A stretch of DNA of 63,722 nt, taken from assembly GCA_015058575.1 (NCBI GenBank), contig SVBZ01000050.1, forward strand, positions 1 through 63,722, in the 5' to 3' direction. This stretch comes from Pseudoselenomonas ruminantium. Lineage in GTDB: Bacteria > Bacillota > Negativicutes > Selenomonadales > Selenomonadaceae. Shown here piece by piece: positions 41,292 through 50,088 of the stretch. The notes below the pieces were generated by a model. That model saw nothing but the letters and a program-made list of their open reading frames with translations, was not told the origin of the DNA and ran no database searches. The position numbers and the translations under genes are program-made. Every line of letters starts with the position of its first letter. Position 1 is the stretch's first letter.

Positions 41292-44090
41292 ATGAAACGC
41301 AGTGAGCGCATCTATCATTACATTCAGGAAAAGTCAGCGGCTTATACAAAAGAACGGCTGACGGGACAGGTTGGATTTGATGCGCAGGAGATTGCAGCCG
41401 CGCTCGATATCCTGCGCAACAATGTATCCAAGGAACTCAATGAACTGCATCGGCAGGACCGCATTGTCAAGTTTGCGGGCCGGCCGGTGCGTTATTTTGA
41501 CAAGGAGACGCTGGAAACTTTGCTGGATACGGATTTTGGGGTGGGGCCCTGTCAGTTCCAGGATATTGGCCAGTGCCGGGAGTCCAGCGGCGAAAGTGCG
41601 GCGGATACGAATCCCTTTGAGCATCTGATTGGTGCGGATAAGAGTCTCAAGCGGCAGGTCGAGCAGGCTAAGGCGGCCATCCTTTATCCGCCGGATGGCT
41701 TGCATACATTGATTGTTGGCCAGACCGGTGTCGGCAAGACTTTGTTTGCGCATATGATGTTTGCCTATGGCAAGTCGATGCATCGTTTTGGCAATGAGGC
41801 GCCGTTCATTACGTTCAATTGTGCGGACTATTATAACAATCCGCAGCTTTTGATTTCGCATGTGTTTGGACATATCAAAGGGGCATTCACCGGCGCAGAT
41901 ACAGCGAAGGCTGGTCTTGTGGAGGAGGCCGATGGCGGCGTATTGTTCCTTGATGAGATCCATCGCTTGCCGCCGGAAGGCCAGGAGATGATTTTCTATT
42001 TCATGGATACGGGAACGTTCAATCGTCTGGGGGAGACAACGCGCAGCCGCCGGGCGAAAGTCCTGATTATCGGGGCGACGACGGAGGACCCTAATTCGGC
42101 CCTTACGCGTACTTTTGTGCGCCGCATCCCGAATATCATAACGATACGGCCGCTGGCTGAACGTACGCTCGAGGAACAGCTGGATATACTCAAGCTGCTG
42201 TTTATGGATGAGGCACAACGGGTCAAGAAACCGGTGCGCATTAGCGTGGAGTCGGTCAAAGCGCTGATTGGCAGTATTGGCAGTGGTAATGTCGGCCAGC
42301 TTAAGTCCAATATCAAGCTCTTGTGTGCGCAAGCGTTCCTCAATGGCATCGATAATCCCAATTATATCGAAGTCGATTTTAAAATGCTGCCGAGTAACGT
42401 CAAGGATGGATTGCTGACCTTATCGGCCAACCGTCAGGCACTGGCAGAGTTAACGAAATATGTTAGTGAACCGCTGGTCGTATCACCGCCAGGGCGAAAA
42501 TTGCAGCTTGAGGATGAGAGTGGTGGAGAAGGTGGCTTCAATCTGTATCAGGTCGTTGAAGACAAAGTGGCCCTGTTGAAGGGCGAGGGAATCAGCGATG
42601 AGCTCATCAAGCAGATTGTTGCCACAGATGTCAATGTCTATGTCAAAGACCTTTATAATAAGAAGCATTCAGTCAATATGACGACGCGGGAACGTCTGCT
42701 GAAGATTGTCGATGAGGCGCTCGTTGATTTTTCGGAGCAGGTTTCGCTGTTTGTGCAAAAACGAATGAACCGCAGTTACCGCGATCGTTTTCTCTATGCG
42801 TTCAGCCTGCATCTGTCGGCATTTCTAAAGCGTGTCAAGTCGAAAGAAACGATTCCGTATACGGAAATCGAAGGGGCAGTGCCACAGGATTCGCAGTGTT
42901 TGCAGGTGGCAGTAGAAATCGGTGAGATGGTCGAAAAGCACTATCATCTGAAGGTGCCGCGCAATGAGATCGAGTATATCGCTCTACTGCTGGAATCTTC
43001 CGATGATGATGACCTTGATGAGAAGGTAACGATTCTTGTGGCAACACATGGCAAGAGTACGGCAAGTTCGATGGTCGATGTTGCGCAGAAACTTTTCAGT
43101 TCGGCGGATATGAATATCATTGCCGTCGATATGCCGTTGGAGGTCAAGCCGCAGGCAATTTTTGACAAGACAGCGGCAATGCTGCAGGCGATGAAGTGTA
43201 CTAAGGGTGTATTGATCCTGGCGGATATGGGGTCACTTTGCAATATCGGTTCGATGCTGGCAGAGAAACTCAAGATTCCAATCCGCACGCTCGATATGGT
43301 ATCGACGCCACTGATTCTTGAGGCTATGCGCAAGGTGGATATTGCCGGGATGGACCTTGACAGCATCTATGAGTCCTTGCGTAATTTTAAAGGCTATGAA
43401 GCGGTGGATTCAACGGATACCATTGCCGAAGGGGAAAATGGGCCGGAGGCTATCGTGACAATCTGTTCGACAGGACAGGGGGCAGCGCTCAAGCTCAAGT
43501 CTTTGGTGGAGGAAATCCTGCGCAATGCTGGCCGCTCTGTGGAAGTCATCCCCATCGGGCTGGTGCATATGGATGAACGCATCGAGGAAATTGCGAAAAG
43601 CTATCATATCGTAGCCGCTGTCGGGATGAAAAAACCGCAGGTACAGGTGCCGTTCATTTCGCTCGAACAACTTATTGATGGCTCAGGTGAGCAGCTGCTG
43701 GCTGAGCTCATGCTGGATCGGAAAATAAGTATGGTGCCTAAAGCCAAAAGCAATATGGTCGTGCAGAAGCTTTGCGAAGAATCTTTGCAGAAATTCCTGA
43801 CCTACCTGAATCCGGCTAAGGTCATGGGGGGGTTGCTGGAGTTTGACCGGCAGCTTGAGACGGAACTGGGAATCAAGCTTTCCAATCCGTTGCGCATCCG
43901 CATCATCGTTCATTGCGGTTGTGCGCTCGAGCGTATCGTTACGCGCAGCCCGTTGGTCTATAAAGGCGATAAATCCGAGGTCGATACACAAAAACTTGAA
44001 GCGGTCAAAAAAGCGGCTAGAGTATTCGATGAGACACTAAAGCTCCGCTTTGATGAAGATGAGTTCTATTTTATGGCAGATATGATATAA
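41292..44090 (+). CDS. Sigma-54-dependent PTS regulator, LevR/ManR type
   Basis: A 932-residue activator. Domains in order: N-terminal winged helix (1-60), AAA+ sigma-54 interaction domain (about 105-345; Walker A GQTGVGKT, sigma-54 loop GAFTGA near 197-202, FLDEIH), a PRD (about 440-560), an EIIA-Man-like domain with ATHGKST (histidine near 585), an EIIB-Gat-like segment (near 715-800) and a second PRD (about 825-932). This is the LevR layout, in which phosphorylation by HPr and EIIB adjusts activity to sugar supply. The mannose-type PTS follows, with a -24/-12 promoter. It contains a complete terminator after its stop. Confidence 0.94.
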   Translation: MKRSERIYHYIQEKSAAYTKERLTGQVGFDAQEIAAALDILRNNVSKELNELHRQDRIVKFAGRPVRYFDKETLETLLDTDFGVGPCQFQDIGQCRESSGESAADTNPFEHLIGADKSLKRQVEQAKAAILYPPDGLHTLIVGQTGVGKTLFAHMMFAYGKSMHRFGNEAPFITFNCADYYNNPQLLISHVFGHIKGAFTGADTAKAGLVEEADGGVLFLDEIHRLPPEGQEMIFYFMDTGTFNRLGETTRSRRAKVLIIGATTEDPNSALTRTFVRRIPNIITIRPLAERTLEEQLDILKLLFMDEAQRVKKPVRISVESVKALIGSIGSGNVGQLKSNIKLLCAQAFLNGIDNPNYIEVDFKMLPSNVKDGLLTLSANRQALAELTKYVSEPLVVSPPGRKLQLEDESGGEGGFNLYQVVEDKVALLKGEGISDELIKQIVATDVNVYVKDLYNKKHSVNMTTRERLLKIVDEALVDFSEQVSLFVQKRMNRSYRDRFLYAFSLHLSAFLKRVKSKETIPYTEIEGAVPQDSQCLQVAVEIGEMVEKHYHLKVPRNEIEYIALLLESSDDDDLDEKVTILVATHGKSTASSMVDVAQKLFSSADMNIIAVDMPLEVKPQAIFDKTAAMLQAMKCTKGVLILADMGSLCNIGSMLAEKLKIPIRTLDMVSTPLILEAMRKVDIAGMDLDSIYESLRNFKGYEAVDSTDTIAEGENGPEAIVTICSTGQGAALKLKSLVEEILRNAGRSVEVIPIGLVHMDERIEEIAKSYHIVAAVGMKKPQVQVPFISLEQLIDGSGEQLLAELMLDRKISMVPKAKSNMVVQKLCEESLQKFLTYLNPAKVMGGLLEFDRQLETELGIKLSNPLRIRIIVHCGCALERIVTRSPLVYKGDKSEVDTQKLEAVKKAARVFDETLKLRFDEDEFYFMADMI

Positions 44091-44115
44091 AACAATAAGA
44101 AAAATGTGCAATATG

Positions 44116-44156
44116 ATACACTATGGTGCGAAAATGCGCCATAGTGTATTTTGTTT
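44116..44156 (+). terminator. Terminator of the PTS regulator gene
   Basis: ATACACTATGG (44116-44126) against CCATAGTGTAT (44139-44149), extended by four inner pairs with two G-T, AAAA loop, then TTTGTTT. Each arm also contains the TGATAC/GTAT element. Confidence 0.8.
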
Positions 44157-44178
44157 GGGTATATTTTATTTTCTGACA

Positions 44179-44305
44179 GTATCAAAGTGTATCAAAAGTA
44201 TATGGAAGTGTATTAAATGTGTATCAATAGTATCAGAGAGAAAAAAACTTATCTGAAAAAACCCTGTAAAATCAAGCGAAAGAAGAATTTTTCATTTTGA
44301 TACAC
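44179..44305 (+). promoter_or_regulatory. Repeated GTATCA elements: candidate enhancer for the PTS regulator
   Basis: GTATCA occurs at 44179, 44189, 44221 and 44230, with a variant GTGTATTAA near 44208 and the inverted TGATACAC at 44298. They lie 6 to 130 bases upstream of the -24 element, where sigma-54 activators normally bind. The gap 44091-44421 otherwise holds the terminator, the promoter and an AT-rich leader. Confidence 0.55.
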
Positions 44306-44310
44306 AAAGT

Positions 44311-44326
44311 TGGCACGCGTCTTGCA
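44311..44326 (+). promoter_or_regulatory. Sigma-54 (-24/-12) promoter of the mannose-type PTS operon
   Basis: TGGCACG, then TTGCA, with exactly ten bases between the GG (44312) and GC (44324) pairs: an almost perfect match to TGGCACG-N4-TTGCW. The transcript should start near 44337. Confidence 0.93.
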
Positions 44327-44421
44327 ATATATAAGGGCGTAAGGCAAAAAGCCAAAAACATTCAGATTCGACCAAAAACGAAAGTGGTTATAGGCAGTTG
44401 ATTCTTAAGGAGGTACTTTGA

Positions 44422-44853
44422 ATGTTTGGTATTATCGTTGGTACGCACGGAATCTTTGCACAGGAACTCGTAAAATCCTGTGAAATGATTTGCGGTGAGC
44501 AGAAAAATGTTCGTGCTGTGACGCTGGTTCCGGGTGAGGGTCCGGATGATGTCGTCAAGAAATACGAGGCAGCAATTGCTGAGCTCGACTGTGAGGGCGG
44601 CGTCTTGTTCCTGAATGACCTGTTCGGCGGCAGCCCGTATAACGCTGCCTGCCGTCTGGTTATCAGCAATGAGAACTATGGTATTGTAACGGGCGTAAAT
44701 CTGCCGATGCTTATCGAGATGTGCAGTGCTCAGCTGATGGATGATGGTTCGGATATCAAGGCTCTGATGGAAAAAGCTGTTGAAGCCGGTAAGAACGGCA
44801 CGCAGACGTTCCATGCCAGCCAGATTTCCGATGATGAGGAGGAGGACTTATAA
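44422..44853 (+). CDS. PTS mannose-family EIIA component
   Basis: Cytoplasmic phosphocarrier that takes phosphate from HPr. The 143-residue product has the active histidine at H9 in IIVGTHGIFA and the family motif LNDLFGGSPYNAA. A stand-alone EIIA of the mannose-fructose-sorbose class, with an acidic tail (SDDEEEDL). First gene of the sigma-54-controlled operon. A good AAGGAGG precedes the ATG. Its stop overlaps the EIIB start by one base. Confidence 0.94.
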   Translation: MFGIIVGTHGIFAQELVKSCEMICGEQKNVRAVTLVPGEGPDDVVKKYEAAIAELDCEGGVLFLNDLFGGSPYNAACRLVISNENYGIVTGVNLPMLIEMCSAQLMDDGSDIKALMEKAVEAGKNGTQTFHASQISDDEEEDL

Positions 44854-45329
44854 TGAATATCGTATTAGCAAGAATTGATGATCGTCTGATTCATGGCCAG
44901 GTTGCCACGGTCTGGTCGAAGGTAACGGGCTGCTCGCGCATCATCGTTTGTGATGATGATGTAGCCAAAGATACGATTCGCGCTACGCTTTTGAAACAGG
45001 TTGCACCGGCGGGAATCAAATCCCATGTCGTTGATCTCGACAAGGCTATCCGCGTTTATGAGAATCCGAAATATGAGAATGAGAAATGCCTGCTGCTGTT
45101 CACGAATCCGACCAGCGTTCTCTACCTGGTCGAGCATGGCGTTGACATCAAGAGCGTCAACATCGGCGGCATGAGCTTCAAAGAAGGCAAGCATCAGATT
45201 ACGGGTGCTGTTTCCGTTGATGACAAGGACATCGAGGCCTTCAAGAAACTCAACGAAAAAGGCATCGAGCTTGAAATCCGTAAAGTTGATACGGACAAGA
45301 AAGTTATGCTGATGGATGTCCTTAAATAA
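44853..45329 (+). CDS. PTS mannose-family EIIB component
   Basis: Cytoplasmic 158-residue phosphocarrier that passes phosphate to the sugar. The active histidine is H14 in ARIDDRLIHGQVATVW, the signature of mannose-class EIIB. EIIA and EIIB are separate proteins here rather than fused as in E. coli ManX. The start overlaps the EIIA stop (TAATG). The 87 bases to EIIC hold no promoter that I could see. Confidence 0.94.
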   Translation: MNIVLARIDDRLIHGQVATVWSKVTGCSRIIVCDDDVAKDTIRATLLKQVAPAGIKSHVVDLDKAIRVYENPKYENEKCLLLFTNPTSVLYLVEHGVDIKSVNIGGMSFKEGKHQITGAVSVDDKDIEAFKKLNEKGIELEIRKVDTDKKVMLMDVLK

Positions 45330-45416
45330 GGATATTCTTCATATGACTGGCAGGGAGCAGTTTGGGAAGGCTTCTTGTCAGGGAAAATTCATATTACATA
45401 ATGGAGGGAATACACA

Positions 45417-46217
45417 ATGAGCTCTATTCAAATCCTGCTTATCTTTATTTTTGCGACAATCGCAGGCATGGGGTCCTGTCTGGACGAGATGCAGACGCAT
45501 CGCCCGCTTATCGCCTGCACAGTCACTGGTCTTATTTTGGGGGATATGACGACTGGCATCATCATCGGTGGTACGCTTGAAATGATGGCATTGGGCTGGA
45601 TGAACATCGGTGCTGCAATTGCACCGGATGCTGCACTGGCTTCTGTTATTTCGACGATTCTCGTTATCGCCAGCCATCAGGATGTGGCAACAGGTATCGC
45701 TATCGCTATGCCACTTGCTGCTGCCGGTCAGGTTCTGGCAATCATTTGTAAGACGGTTTCCGTTGTATTCCAGCATAAAGCAGACGATTACGCAGAAGAG
45801 GGGAATCTTTTTGGTATCGATCTGTGCAACTATGGCGCATTGATCCTGCAGGGTCTGCGTGTCGGTATCCCGGCTTTGCTCGTCGCTATGACGGTCGGTA
45901 CGGGTGCTGTTGAGAGCATGCTCAGTGCTATTCCGCCGGTCATCTCCGGTGGCCTTCAGGTCGCTGGCGGCTTCATCGTTGTCGTAGGTTATGCAATGGT
46001 CATCAACATGATGGGTGCTCAGTACCTCATGCCGTTCTTCTTCCTCGGTTTCGTTGTGGCAGCGTTCACGAACTTCAACCTCGTTGCTCTCGGTGTCATT
46101 GGTTTGGTAGCCGCTATCATCTACATCCAGCTGAACCCGAAATATCAGGCAGTAGCCGCAGCTCCGGCAGCAGCAGCTTCCAGCTCTGACGACGATCTTG
46201 ATGACGAACTTGACTAA
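45417..46217 (+). CDS. PTS mannose-family EIIC component
   Basis: Membrane channel subunit of 266 residues with several hydrophobic helices. The sequence GTLEMMALGWMNIGAAIAPD is typical of mannose-class EIIC. It forms the sugar pathway with EIID. The C-terminus is Ala/Ser-rich and acidic (DDDLDDELD). ATG after GGAGGG. Sugar specificity (mannose, fructose or another) cannot be settled from the sequence. Confidence 0.93.
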   Translation: MSSIQILLIFIFATIAGMGSCLDEMQTHRPLIACTVTGLILGDMTTGIIIGGTLEMMALGWMNIGAAIAPDAALASVISTILVIASHQDVATGIAIAMPLAAAGQVLAIICKTVSVVFQHKADDYAEEGNLFGIDLCNYGALILQGLRVGIPALLVAMTVGTGAVESMLSAIPPVISGGLQVAGGFIVVVGYAMVINMMGAQYLMPFFFLGFVVAAFTNFNLVALGVIGLVAAIIYIQLNPKYQAVAAAPAAAASSSDDDLDDELD

Positions 46218-46242
46218 GCGCGAATAGAGGAGGATATACATA

Positions 46243-47067
46243 ATGGAAAAGAAAATTACTTCCAGCGATTTTTTCTGGACATTTGTCCGTTCTAACTTCC
46301 TGCAGGCATCCTGGAACATGGAGCGTATGCAGGGACTGGGCTACTGCTTCGGTATGGTGCCAATCCTTCGCCGTCTCTATGAAGGAGAGGAACTCAAGAA
46401 AGCAATCAAACGTCACCTCGAGTTCTATAACACGCAGCCATTCGTAACGGCACCGATCATCGGTATCACGGCAGCTCTTGAGGAGAAGAAAGCCAATGGC
46501 GCACCGATTGAAGATGGTGTTATCAATGGTATCAAAGTCGGTATGATGGGCCCTCTGGCAGGTGTCGGTGACCCGATTTTCTGGGGTACGCTGCGTCCGA
46601 TCACGGCAGCTCTTGGTGCTTCCTTTGCACTGACGGGCAGCATCGTCGGTCCGATCCTGTTCTTCGTCCTGTTCAATGCAATCCGTCTGGCAGTACGCTG
46701 GTATGGCATCAAATACGGCTATGCCAAAGGTACGGATATCGTCAAAGACATTGCTGGCAACAAGCTCCAGAAGATTACGGAAGGTGCTTCCATTCTCGGT
46801 CTGTTCGTCATGGGTGCTCTCGTAAACAAATGGACGTCGGTCAATATCCCGGTTGTCGTTTCGGAAATCACGAACGCTAAAGGCGAGCATGTCGTTACGA
46901 CGGTTCAGGGGATTCTCGACCAGCTCATGCCGGGTCTTGTACCGCTGCTCATGACGTTTGCCTGCATGGCACTCCTCAAGCGCAAAGTCAGCGCTATCAC
47001 GATTATTTTCGGTCTGTTCGCAGTTGGTATTATCTGCTATGCCCTCGGCATCATGAACGTAAAATAA
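46243..47067 (+). CDS. PTS mannose-family EIID component
   Basis: Membrane subunit of 274 residues, unique to mannose-class systems. Family motifs are FWTFVRSNFLQASWNMERMQ, FYNTQPFVTAPIIG and MMGPLAGVGDPIFWGT. The last helices are near the C-terminus. It ends the PTS operon and is followed by a terminator. A shared operon with pfkA is unlikely, since pfkA has its own promoter. Confidence 0.95.
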   Translation: MEKKITSSDFFWTFVRSNFLQASWNMERMQGLGYCFGMVPILRRLYEGEELKKAIKRHLEFYNTQPFVTAPIIGITAALEEKKANGAPIEDGVINGIKVGMMGPLAGVGDPIFWGTLRPITAALGASFALTGSIVGPILFFVLFNAIRLAVRWYGIKYGYAKGTDIVKDIAGNKLQKITEGASILGLFVMGALVNKWTSVNIPVVVSEITNAKGEHVVTTVQGILDQLMPGLVPLLMTFACMALLKRKVSAITIIFGLFAVGIICYALGIMNVK

Positions 47068-47087
47068 AACAACGTTACAAATTTGGG

Positions 47088-47116
47088 AAAGGAGCTGATT
47101 TTCGGCTCCTTTTTCG
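47088..47116 (+). terminator. Terminator of the PTS operon
   Basis: AAAGGAGC (47088-47095) against GCTCCTTT (47105-47112), nine-base loop, then T run. Confidence 0.8.
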
Positions 47117-47126
47117 GTTGAAATAC

Positions 47127-47155
47127 TTTACTTTTATGGCTGAGTTTCGTACAAT
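47127..47155 (+). promoter_or_regulatory. Promoter of pfkA
   Basis: TTTACT, 17-base spacer, TACAAT. Confidence 0.5.
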
Positions 47156-47226
47156 AAAGAAGTATGGTTTGATAACAGTGATTTATTTATTCTTAGTTTT
47201 TTAGGTTTGGTAGGAGAGATGTTTCC

Positions 47227-48192
47227 ATGATTAAAAAAGCGATTGCGGTAATGACATCTGGCGGCGACAGCCCGGGAATGAATGCGGCTGCCCGTGCAGT
47301 AGTCCGCACGGCATTGTATGAGGGTGTAGAGGTTTATGGCATCAATAACGGCTATCAGGGTATGGTCGACGATGATATCGTCAAGCTCACGAGCCGCAGC
47401 GTCAGCGATCTCATCCAGCGTGGTGGTACGTTCCTTGGCACGGCCCGTTGCATGGAGTTCAAAACACCGGAAGGCCGCAAGAAGGGCTTTGACAACTTGA
47501 TGAAACACGGCATCGAAGGTCTCGTAATCATCGGTGGCGACGGCAGTCTTACGGGCGGCAGCCTGCTCTCCAAAGAAACGGGTATGCCGATTGTTGGCCT
47601 GCCGGGAACGATTGATAATGATGTTTGGGGCATGGATTATACGATTGGCTGCGATACGGCTGCCAACACGATTGTCGATGCTATCAACAAGCTGCGCGAT
47701 ACGGCTTCGGCTCATCGCCGTATCATGCTCGTTGAAGTTATGGGCCGCAACTCTGGCTGGTTGGCTATGATGGCTGGCATTGCTGGCGGTGCGGAGTATG
47801 TCCTCGTTCCGGAGGTAAAATACGATCTTGATGAGATGTGCCATGAACTCAAGGCTATGTATGATGCTGGCAAGCGCTACAGCATTATCGTAGTTGCTGA
47901 AGGCGCTGGCTCGGCTGTTGGTCTGGGTCAGGTCGTTGAGGAAAAGACGGGAATCGATACGCGCGTATCGGTGCTTGGTCATATCCAGCGTGGGGGCTCG
48001 CCAACTGTCGAAGACCGCATGAAGGCTTCGATGCTGGGCGAGAAGGCTGCGCTGGCTATCATTTCGGGTGCAACGAATGTTGTCTTCGGTTTCAATGAAG
48101 GCAAGGTTGTCAGTGTCAATCTGTTTGATGCTGTCAACAATCAAAAGACGTTAGATCCTGAGCTTGTACGCCTGGCTCGTGTGCTCGCTTAA
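47227..48192 (+). CDS. pfkA: 6-phosphofructokinase
   Basis: Phosphorylates fructose-6-phosphate in glycolysis. The 321-residue product is the usual bacterial length. TSGGDSPGMNAAAR (10-23) binds ATP, GGDGSLTGG gives an ATP-dependent glycine pattern, PGTIDNDVWGMDYTIG holds the catalytic aspartates, and GHIQRGGSPT contacts the sugar phosphate. It lies directly downstream of the PTS operon but has its own promoter and terminator, so the two are linked in function, not in transcription. Confidence 0.96.
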   Translation: MIKKAIAVMTSGGDSPGMNAAARAVVRTALYEGVEVYGINNGYQGMVDDDIVKLTSRSVSDLIQRGGTFLGTARCMEFKTPEGRKKGFDNLMKHGIEGLVIIGGDGSLTGGSLLSKETGMPIVGLPGTIDNDVWGMDYTIGCDTAANTIVDAINKLRDTASAHRRIMLVEVMGRNSGWLAMMAGIAGGAEYVLVPEVKYDLDEMCHELKAMYDAGKRYSIIVVAEGAGSAVGLGQVVEEKTGIDTRVSVLGHIQRGGSPTVEDRMKASMLGEKAALAIISGATNVVFGFNEGKVVSVNLFDAVNNQKTLDPELVRLARVLA

Positions 48193-48204
48193 ATTAAATC
48201 TGGG

Positions 48205-48234
48205 AGTCCCACTGGTAACACAGTGGGACTTTTC
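48205..48234 (+). terminator. Terminator of pfkA
   Basis: AGTCCCACTG against CAGTGGGACT, loop GTAACA, four T. Confidence 0.92.
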
Positions 48235-48257
48235 GTAAAAAAGGGTGTTTTAGAGAG

Positions 48258-50018
48258 TTGGGGAAACAACAAAAAAAGGCTACTTGGTGGAAGGGGCTGC
48301 GACGGGCATTGCTGCTTGCTGTCTGCCTGCTTTTGCTGTTGATGCCTAGGGGGCTGGCAGCAGATCTGGATGGACCCTGGTACTGGCAGGAAGATCCTGT
48401 GAGCAAGGACGGTGTATCCAGCAGGGAAGTGGTGCAGGATGCGCTTGCCGGTATGGGGAACTGGCAGCCGTATGCGGCACCGGCACAACCGCCGTTTCAG
48501 CGTGGCGATCAGTATATCTGGCTTATGACCGTGCTGCCGCAGGCCGATGAAATGCGGGATGCATCGCTGCTTATGATGGTGATAGATCAGAGCTTTGAAA
48601 TCTGGCTGGATGACCGGCAGATATACACGTATGGCAATCTGGAGCCGCAGCTGATGTCCTATGGGCAGAAATGGCATCTGATTCCACTGCCGGCAGATTA
48701 TGCTGGCCGCCACCTGTATATCCGTACGTTTTCAGCAAATCCGCTTTACTTGGGGGATTTTGGTACGATAAAGCTTGACGCGAGTGTGGTGCAGATGTCA
48801 ACGCTTATGCGGCAGGATATCCCGTACATCGCCAATATTCCGCTGGCCGTATTCATGATACTGATCATGCTGATGTATTACATGAGTCCTACGGCACCGA
48901 AGACGCTGTATGCACAGGTTATCCTGTTCATGCTGGCTTTTGTCGTATGGATGGTTTGCGCATCGAATACGAAGCAGCTCTTTATCGATGCACCGGTTTT
49001 CTGGTGGCTGCTTTGGCGTGTCGATGTTTATTTCTTGCCCATCCTGGCAACGTTGATTGTCTATCGGGTAGTAGACAAGCGCTATCGGCGTTCTACCTGG
49101 ATGGCGATGTTTTCTTTTGTCGTATTGCTGTTCATTGCTGTTTTGTCGGAACTCTTGGGTCTTAACGGGTTGGATGGTTGTGCTTCGGCATTCTATATTA
49201 TGTTGCCGGCTATCGAGGGGCTGGTATCGTATTGGACAATCCGTTCGGCTATCCGCGGGAATAAATATTGCCGGGCTTTGTTGGTGCCATTGGTGGGAAT
49301 GGTCAGTATTGGTTCGATCGATGGGTTCTCGCGTCATTTTCATTGGCTGCCTGAAGTTTGGTATCTGTTGCCGTATGGTACAGTAACTATAGGTATTTTT
49401 ATCTTGTATATTATCCAGCAGCAGATCCGCCGGGAGCGCATGTTATCGGCAAAGGCTGCAGGCCTTGAGGAAGCTGTAGCAGAGGCAGTGGCGCGCTCAG
49501 AGATTGATGCGCTGACGCATTGTTATAACCGCAATCGGATGGAGGCGGTATTGGCGGCGGAAATCCGTCAGCATGGGCCGGAGAAGGAACCGTTTTCACT
49601 AATCATGCTCGATATTGATTACTTCAAGGTAATCAATGATACTTATGGGCATGATGCTGGCGATGAGGTACTGGCAGCTTTTGCCGGTGTCATCCGCAAG
49701 AATATCAAGAAATCGGATATTTTCATCCGCTGGGGTGGAGAGGAGTTCATCCTCATCTGCCGTGGCTGCTCAAGTGATGAGGCATATTTGGTGGCAGAGC
49801 GCTTGCGGCGGCAGGTGGAATGGTCGTGTATCTTTGCGCGCCAGCGTATTACCTGCAGCGTCGGGGTCGCTTCCTGGCAGGGGGCAGATGACAGTGCTGC
49901 CCAGCTTATCAAACGTGTCGATAAGGCACTTTATACAGCAAAACGCAGCGGCCGCAACATGGTTTGCCGGGAATCACTGCCGCCAGAGAAAATGGATTTA
50001 GCATTAAATGGAAATTGA
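48258..50018 (+). CDS. Diguanylate cyclase with extracytoplasmic sensor and 7TM region (7TMR-DISM-like)
   Basis: A 586-residue signalling protein. A signal-anchor (about 14-34) leads to an outer domain (35-190) that resembles the jelly-roll domain of 7TMR-DISM receptors. About seven helices follow (195-390), a short coiled coil, then a GGDEF domain. RWGGEEFILI is the catalytic motif and DIDYFKVINDTYGHDAGD the metal site, so c-di-GMP synthesis is likely. The inhibitory site is KKSD rather than RxxD. The start is TTG 48258 with a weak ribosome-binding site, so the N-terminus is uncertain. The ligand may be a carbohydrate (family-based inference). Confidence 0.87.
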   Translation: MGKQQKKATWWKGLRRALLLAVCLLLLLMPRGLAADLDGPWYWQEDPVSKDGVSSREVVQDALAGMGNWQPYAAPAQPPFQRGDQYIWLMTVLPQADEMRDASLLMMVIDQSFEIWLDDRQIYTYGNLEPQLMSYGQKWHLIPLPADYAGRHLYIRTFSANPLYLGDFGTIKLDASVVQMSTLMRQDIPYIANIPLAVFMILIMLMYYMSPTAPKTLYAQVILFMLAFVVWMVCASNTKQLFIDAPVFWWLLWRVDVYFLPILATLIVYRVVDKRYRRSTWMAMFSFVVLLFIAVLSELLGLNGLDGCASAFYIMLPAIEGLVSYWTIRSAIRGNKYCRALLVPLVGMVSIGSIDGFSRHFHWLPEVWYLLPYGTVTIGIFILYIIQQQIRRERMLSAKAAGLEEAVAEAVARSEIDALTHCYNRNRMEAVLAAEIRQHGPEKEPFSLIMLDIDYFKVINDTYGHDAGDEVLAAFAGVIRKNIKKSDIFIRWGGEEFILICRGCSSDEAYLVAERLRRQVEWSCIFARQRITCSVGVASWQGADDSAAQLIKRVDKALYTAKRSGRNMVCRESLPPEKMDLALNGN

Positions 50019-50025
50019 AGATTCA

Positions 50026-50076
50026 AGGCAAGCAAAAAGCTCTCATTCCCTGAGGATGAGAGCTTTTTGCTTGCCT
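50026..50076. terminator. Bidirectional terminator between the GGDEF gene and lysA
   Basis: A 21-base-pair perfect outer stem (50026-50046 with 50056-50076) plus CC/GG, one bulged T and a CTGA loop. Internal A and T runs serve both directions. Confidence 0.92.
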
Positions 50077-50088
50077 GTTTGGCTTGGA

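Noticed and set aside
44179..44235. CRISPR-like or tandem repeat
   Set aside because: The repeated units are six to nine bases at irregular spacing, which suits binding sites and not an array. No CRISPR array was seen anywhere.
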